From the NCBI GenBank assembly GCA_028293095.1, contig JAQGPK010000023.1, forward strand, positions 1 through 8,913: a stretch of DNA of 8,913 bases, read 5' to 3'. Made by a program: the position numbers and the translations under genes. The stretch is from Chlamydiia bacterium (GTDB lineage Bacteria; Chlamydiota; Chlamydiia; Chlamydiales; FEN-1388). The notes beneath the pieces were generated by a model. The model did not search any database and was not told the origin of the DNA. It was given only the letters and a program-made list of their open reading frames with translations. Each line of letters begins with the position of its first letter. Within the stretch, counting starts at the first letter, position 1. Below are positions 6,350 through 8,913 of this stretch, one piece after another.

Positions 6350-7405
6350 TTATAATCCCTTGGATTTTCTGTCTCTTGCAAGACGCGAAATCTTATTCCA
6401 CGTACCTGATAGCCCCATCTGACTCTTCATCGCCTTCAAGGTCTCATTACCATATTCAACCATCTTTAAGGTTCCATCATACAAGATCTCTTCAACAAGT
6501 CCCTCTTCCATCTCAATTTCTCGGCGTCTCTCTTGAATCGGCTTCAAAAATGTATTTAAGGCTTGAATGAGCTGCTCCTTCACTTCAACATCACCAACAG
6601 CTCCTTGGCGATAGCGTACCTTTAAGCCATCCACGGCTGCTTTATCAATATCAAAAACATCAAGATAAGCAAACACAGGGTTACCTTCAACAGTCCCTGG
6701 AACATCAGCTCGAATGCGATTTGGGTCTGTGTACATCGCCTTTACCTTCTTCTCTACAGTTTTTGCATCATCTGAGATGAAGATGCAGTTACCCGCAGAT
6801 TTACTCATCTTCCCTTGCCCATCTGTACCAATAAGAGTTGGAACCTCTCCCAAAAGAGCTTCAGGCATTGGGAAAAAATCCCCATAGAGTTGGTTAAAAC
6901 GACGAGCCACATCACGTGCAAGTTCAATATGCGCTTCATTATCCTTACCAACTGGCACTACATGTGCCTTAGGAAGCAAAATATCAGCTGTCTGAAGTAC
7001 AGGGTAGCCCAAAAGTCCAAATGGAATCGTTTCGATGTCCATTTTGGCGTTCTTCGCCATCTCTTTAATGCTCGGAAGACCTTGCAAGCGATTCATACTC
7101 ACAAGCATTTCAAAAAAAAGATTCATCTCATAGACTGCAGGAATTGCAGACTGCAAATAAATAGTCGATTTTTTAGGATCAATGCCGCAGCTCAGATAAT
7201 CCAGCACCATCTCTTTAATATGGCTGCGACTTGCAATAATATCCTCTTTTTCTTTTTTGGTTGTCAGCATGTGAAGGTCAGCCACAAAAAAGAAGCACTC
7301 ATACTGATCTTGTAATTTCACGCGGTTTTGAATAGACCCTACATAGTGGCCAAGATGTAGCCTTCCCGTAGGTCTATCACCAGTGAGTAATCGTTTCTTT
7401 TCCAT
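6350..7405 (-). CDS. trpS: Tryptophanyl-tRNA synthetase
   Basis: Class I synthetase that charges tRNA-Trp with tryptophan in the cytoplasm. From the ATG at 7405 it has 351 residues, within the family range. It shows the N-terminal TGDRPTGRLHLGH, with the HIGH-type signature HLGH at 17-20, the PVGKDNEAHIELARDVARRFN stretch (151-171) that lines the active site and tRNA-facing part, and KMSKS at 199-203. A GTG at 7411 overlaps the upstream stop and would add two residues. The ATG at 7405 is preferred because GGGTGA lies just before it at a suitable distance and the protein then begins MEKKRLLTGDRP, as in relatives. The upstream permease stops two bases before this ATG, so translation is probably coupled. 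The gene is intact, and a palindromic repeat follows at once. Confidence 0.96.
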   Translation of the reverse strand: MEKKRLLTGDRPTGRLHLGHYVGSIQNRVKLQDQYECFFFVADLHMLTTKKEKEDIIASRSHIKEMVLDYLSCGIDPKKSTIYLQSAIPAVYEMNLFFEMLVSMNRLQGLPSIKEMAKNAKMDIETIPFGLLGYPVLQTADILLPKAHVVPVGKDNEAHIELARDVARRFNQLYGDFFPMPEALLGEVPTLIGTDGQGKMSKSAGNCIFISDDAKTVEKKVKAMYTDPNRIRADVPGTVEGNPVFAYLDVFDIDKAAVDGLKVRYRQGAVGDVEVKEQLIQALNTFLKPIQERRREIEMEEGLVEEILYDGTLKMVEYGNETLKAMKSQMGLSGTWNKISRLARDRKSKGL

Positions 7406-7407
7406 GT

Positions 7408-8625
7408 TCACCCTACAATATTCATTTTTAGAAGTAGTTCACACACAATCAGCATACAAGAGATCCCTATAATCAGTACAAGCCCTACCTTCCCGCCAAC
7501 TACCTGGTAGTCCGAAGGCATATGCAGTACATAACGCTTTCTCCACACCATGAGGGCTGGAATCAGCGCAAGTAATACAACAACCCCAAAGGCCCCGGCA
7601 TACTCTAAAGCCGAGAAAAAGGCTCTCGGATAGGCAAGAGAAAAATAGAGCGGTGGCACAAAGGTAAAGAAGAAAAGCTTCCATTTGCCTTGCGCGCGAT
7701 TTTCAATTTTTAGTCCATCTGCTAAAAAGTCAAACAGACTCACCGATACTCCTAAAAAGGAGGTAAGAATCACAAAGAGTGCAAAGGCCTGTGCAACCCA
7801 TGAAGCCAGTGGATGGTGTGTGAGCTCAGCCAGAAGATCTGCTCCATTCAATCCTTGAAGGTACGCTGTCTCCAGACTCCAATTACCCGCAATTGGTACC
7901 ATACCCAAAATGGCGACCTGCCAAAGAAGATAGGCAATAAGAGGAATGGCACTTCCAATCCAAATCGCTCTCCTCAAATCTTTGACATTTCCATGCAAAT
8001 AGGTCACAAGGCTTGGAATAATGATATGAAAGCCAAAGGCAGTCATAATGGTCGAAAGCGATGAAATCATAAAGCTGAGGTTAACAGGTTTGAGATAATC
8101 CAGCTGTACATGGGGCAAGGAAAAGGCCAACAAAATAATAAAGGCGATCACAAGTCCTATCATTAGTATACGATTGATCTCATCTACGATCTTCATGCCG
8201 CGCCTTAAAAGAAGCGCAAAAGCAATCAAAAGCGGTGCAATGCACAAAATATGAGCAATGGCATGACCTGTAATCTTCTCTAAAATATTTTGAAAAATAG
8301 AGGTCGATACAGCGATATAAGCAGTATTTAATGCATAGAGCAAAAAGAGATACGCTACCCAACTGATGTATTTTCCAGTTTTTCCAAGAGTTTGTGAGGC
8401 CATGGAGATAATATTCCCCTTTGCCTCGACCGCAAGGTTGACCTCTAAAATGCAAAAAGCTGTGTAGGTGAGATAGAGCCAGCTAAAAAGCATTGTGAGT
8501 ATAGAAGGTATAAAACCTGCGCGGCCTGTGGAAACAGGAAGCGCTAATATACCGGCACCAATTGTCGTACCTGCAATCAGTAAGATCGCTCCAAGTAATT
8601 TACTTACATTTGTTTTATGAACCAT
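7408..8625 (-). CDS. tyrP: TyrP-type aromatic amino acid permease, complete copy
   Basis: An inner-membrane transporter of the hydroxy/aromatic amino acid permease (HAAAP) family, which imports tyrosine or tryptophan with protons. The 405 residues form about 11 membrane segments. The first contains LIAGTTIGAGILALPV (16-31), the family's glycine-rich signature, followed by STGRAGF. A late loop carries FDFLADGLK, and the last segments are LEYAGAFGVVVLLALIPALMVWRKR and GLVLIIGISCMLIVCELLL. The start overlaps the stop of the upstream paralog (TAATG). Its own end lies two bases before the trpS ATG, so the unit is permease-permease-trpS. Neighbouring trpS suggests tryptophan as a substrate, but sequence does not separate tyrosine from tryptophan. 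No broken segment is visible. Confidence 0.92.
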   Translation of the reverse strand: MVHKTNVSKLLGAILLIAGTTIGAGILALPVSTGRAGFIPSILTMLFSWLYLTYTAFCILEVNLAVEAKGNIISMASQTLGKTGKYISWVAYLFLLYALNTAYIAVSTSIFQNILEKITGHAIAHILCIAPLLIAFALLLRRGMKIVDEINRILMIGLVIAFIILLAFSLPHVQLDYLKPVNLSFMISSLSTIMTAFGFHIIIPSLVTYLHGNVKDLRRAIWIGSAIPLIAYLLWQVAILGMVPIAGNWSLETAYLQGLNGADLLAELTHHPLASWVAQAFALFVILTSFLGVSVSLFDFLADGLKIENRAQGKWKLFFFTFVPPLYFSLAYPRAFFSALEYAGAFGVVVLLALIPALMVWRKRYVLHMPSDYQVVGGKVGLVLIIGISCMLIVCELLLKMNIVG

Positions 8626-8913
8626 TATAGCGCTCCCTCTTTCAACTCATTCACTAAAGTGGCGATAAGTATAGCAAAGGAAATCAAGATAAGGGCAGCT
8701 AAAAAGAGCCGATTGCATAACTTTCTTCTCCATGCCATTAAAGCAGGCAGTACGCCGAATAGAATGACCGTGCAAAAGCCACCTGCATAATTAAGAGCGA
8801 CAAGAAAAATTTTAGGATTTGTGAGTGCAACCAGAAGTGGCGGTACTAAAACCAATAGTCCTAAAAGAGCACGGTTTTTGCTCGTATCCTTGGTATGCAA
8901 TCCATCTCGCAGA
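8625..8913 (-). CDS. tyrP: Second TyrP-type permease, C-terminal end, cut by the right edge
   Basis: The open frame enters from the right edge and ends at 8625 with EGAL-stop. The visible 95 residues begin LRDGLHTKDTSKNR and align with FLADGLKIENRAQGK of the neighbouring permease. They continue with LVLVPPLLVALTNPKIF and LNYAGGFCTVILFGVLPALMAWRRK, matching its FVPPLYFSLAYPRAF and LEYAGAFGVVVLLALIPALMVWRKR. Three membrane segments (about 9-11 of the family) are present. The frame continues upstream without a stop, so this is a fragment because of the window edge, not a truncated gene. A TTG at 8900 is not a start. Its stop overlaps the next ATG by one base, which implies translational coupling. 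The operon promoter must lie beyond the window. Confidence 0.9.
   Translation of the reverse strand, partial: LRDGLHTKDTSKNRALLGLLVLVPPLLVALTNPKIFLVALNYAGGFCTVILFGVLPALMAWRRKLCNRLFLAALILISFAILIATLVNELKEGAL

Noticed and set aside
6815..7315. Plus-strand frame of 166 residues opposite trpS
   Set aside because: It is fully antisense to a well-recognised synthetase; composition and lack of motifs mark it as a shadow.
7439..7684. Minus-strand frame inside the permease
   Set aside because: It is a shifted frame of tyrP; the permease frame is continuous and has family motifs.
8898..8900. TTG at 8900 as the start of a short 91-residue protein
   Set aside because: The frame continues to the window edge and aligns with the permease through this point, so it is an internal codon.

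Overview
The window looks like a chromosomal segment of a member of the Chlamydiae, probably an environmental (Simkania-, Rhabdochlamydia- or Parachlamydia-like) lineage rather than genus Chlamydia. Three things point there: the phosphatidylserine decarboxylase is of the chlamydial/clostridial GGS type; mnmE lies divergent from psd, and trpS lies next to uvrB, pairings I recall from Chlamydia trachomatis; and two TyrP-type aromatic amino acid permeases lie in tandem. The lineage call rests on recalled family sequences and gene order, not on a search.

Left part (1-3378). The 5' part of mnmE (tRNA wobble-uridine modification) runs leftwards off the window edge. Upstream of it, also on the minus strand, are two tandem paralogous genes encoding small F-box-like proteins with leucine-rich and coiled-coil segments; they are the main accessory content and look like candidate host-directed, eukaryotic-like proteins. 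Diverging from them, behind a good sigma70-type promoter, is a plus-strand pair: a small exported helical protein of unknown function and psd, which makes phosphatidylethanolamine. The psd product departs from its family at two normally conserved active-site positions.

Middle (3379-4095). This 0.7-kb gap between the convergent psd and uvrB genes has no credible gene. It is almost wholly repeat DNA: a single GCAAAG module, a run of four small hairpins, and a 428-bp imperfect palindrome whose arms carry GCAAAG and 9-nt-period ACAGAG modules. A shorter palindrome of the same family lies between uvrB and trpS.

Right part (4096-8913). On the minus strand, in transcription order, come the 3' end of a tyrP-type permease, a complete tyrP-type permease, trpS, the short palindrome and uvrB. 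The first three are joined by stop/start overlap or near-overlap (TAATG, then TGA two bases before ATG) and form one operon that links aromatic amino acid uptake to tRNA-Trp charging. uvrB may be read from the same transcript or from its own promoter.
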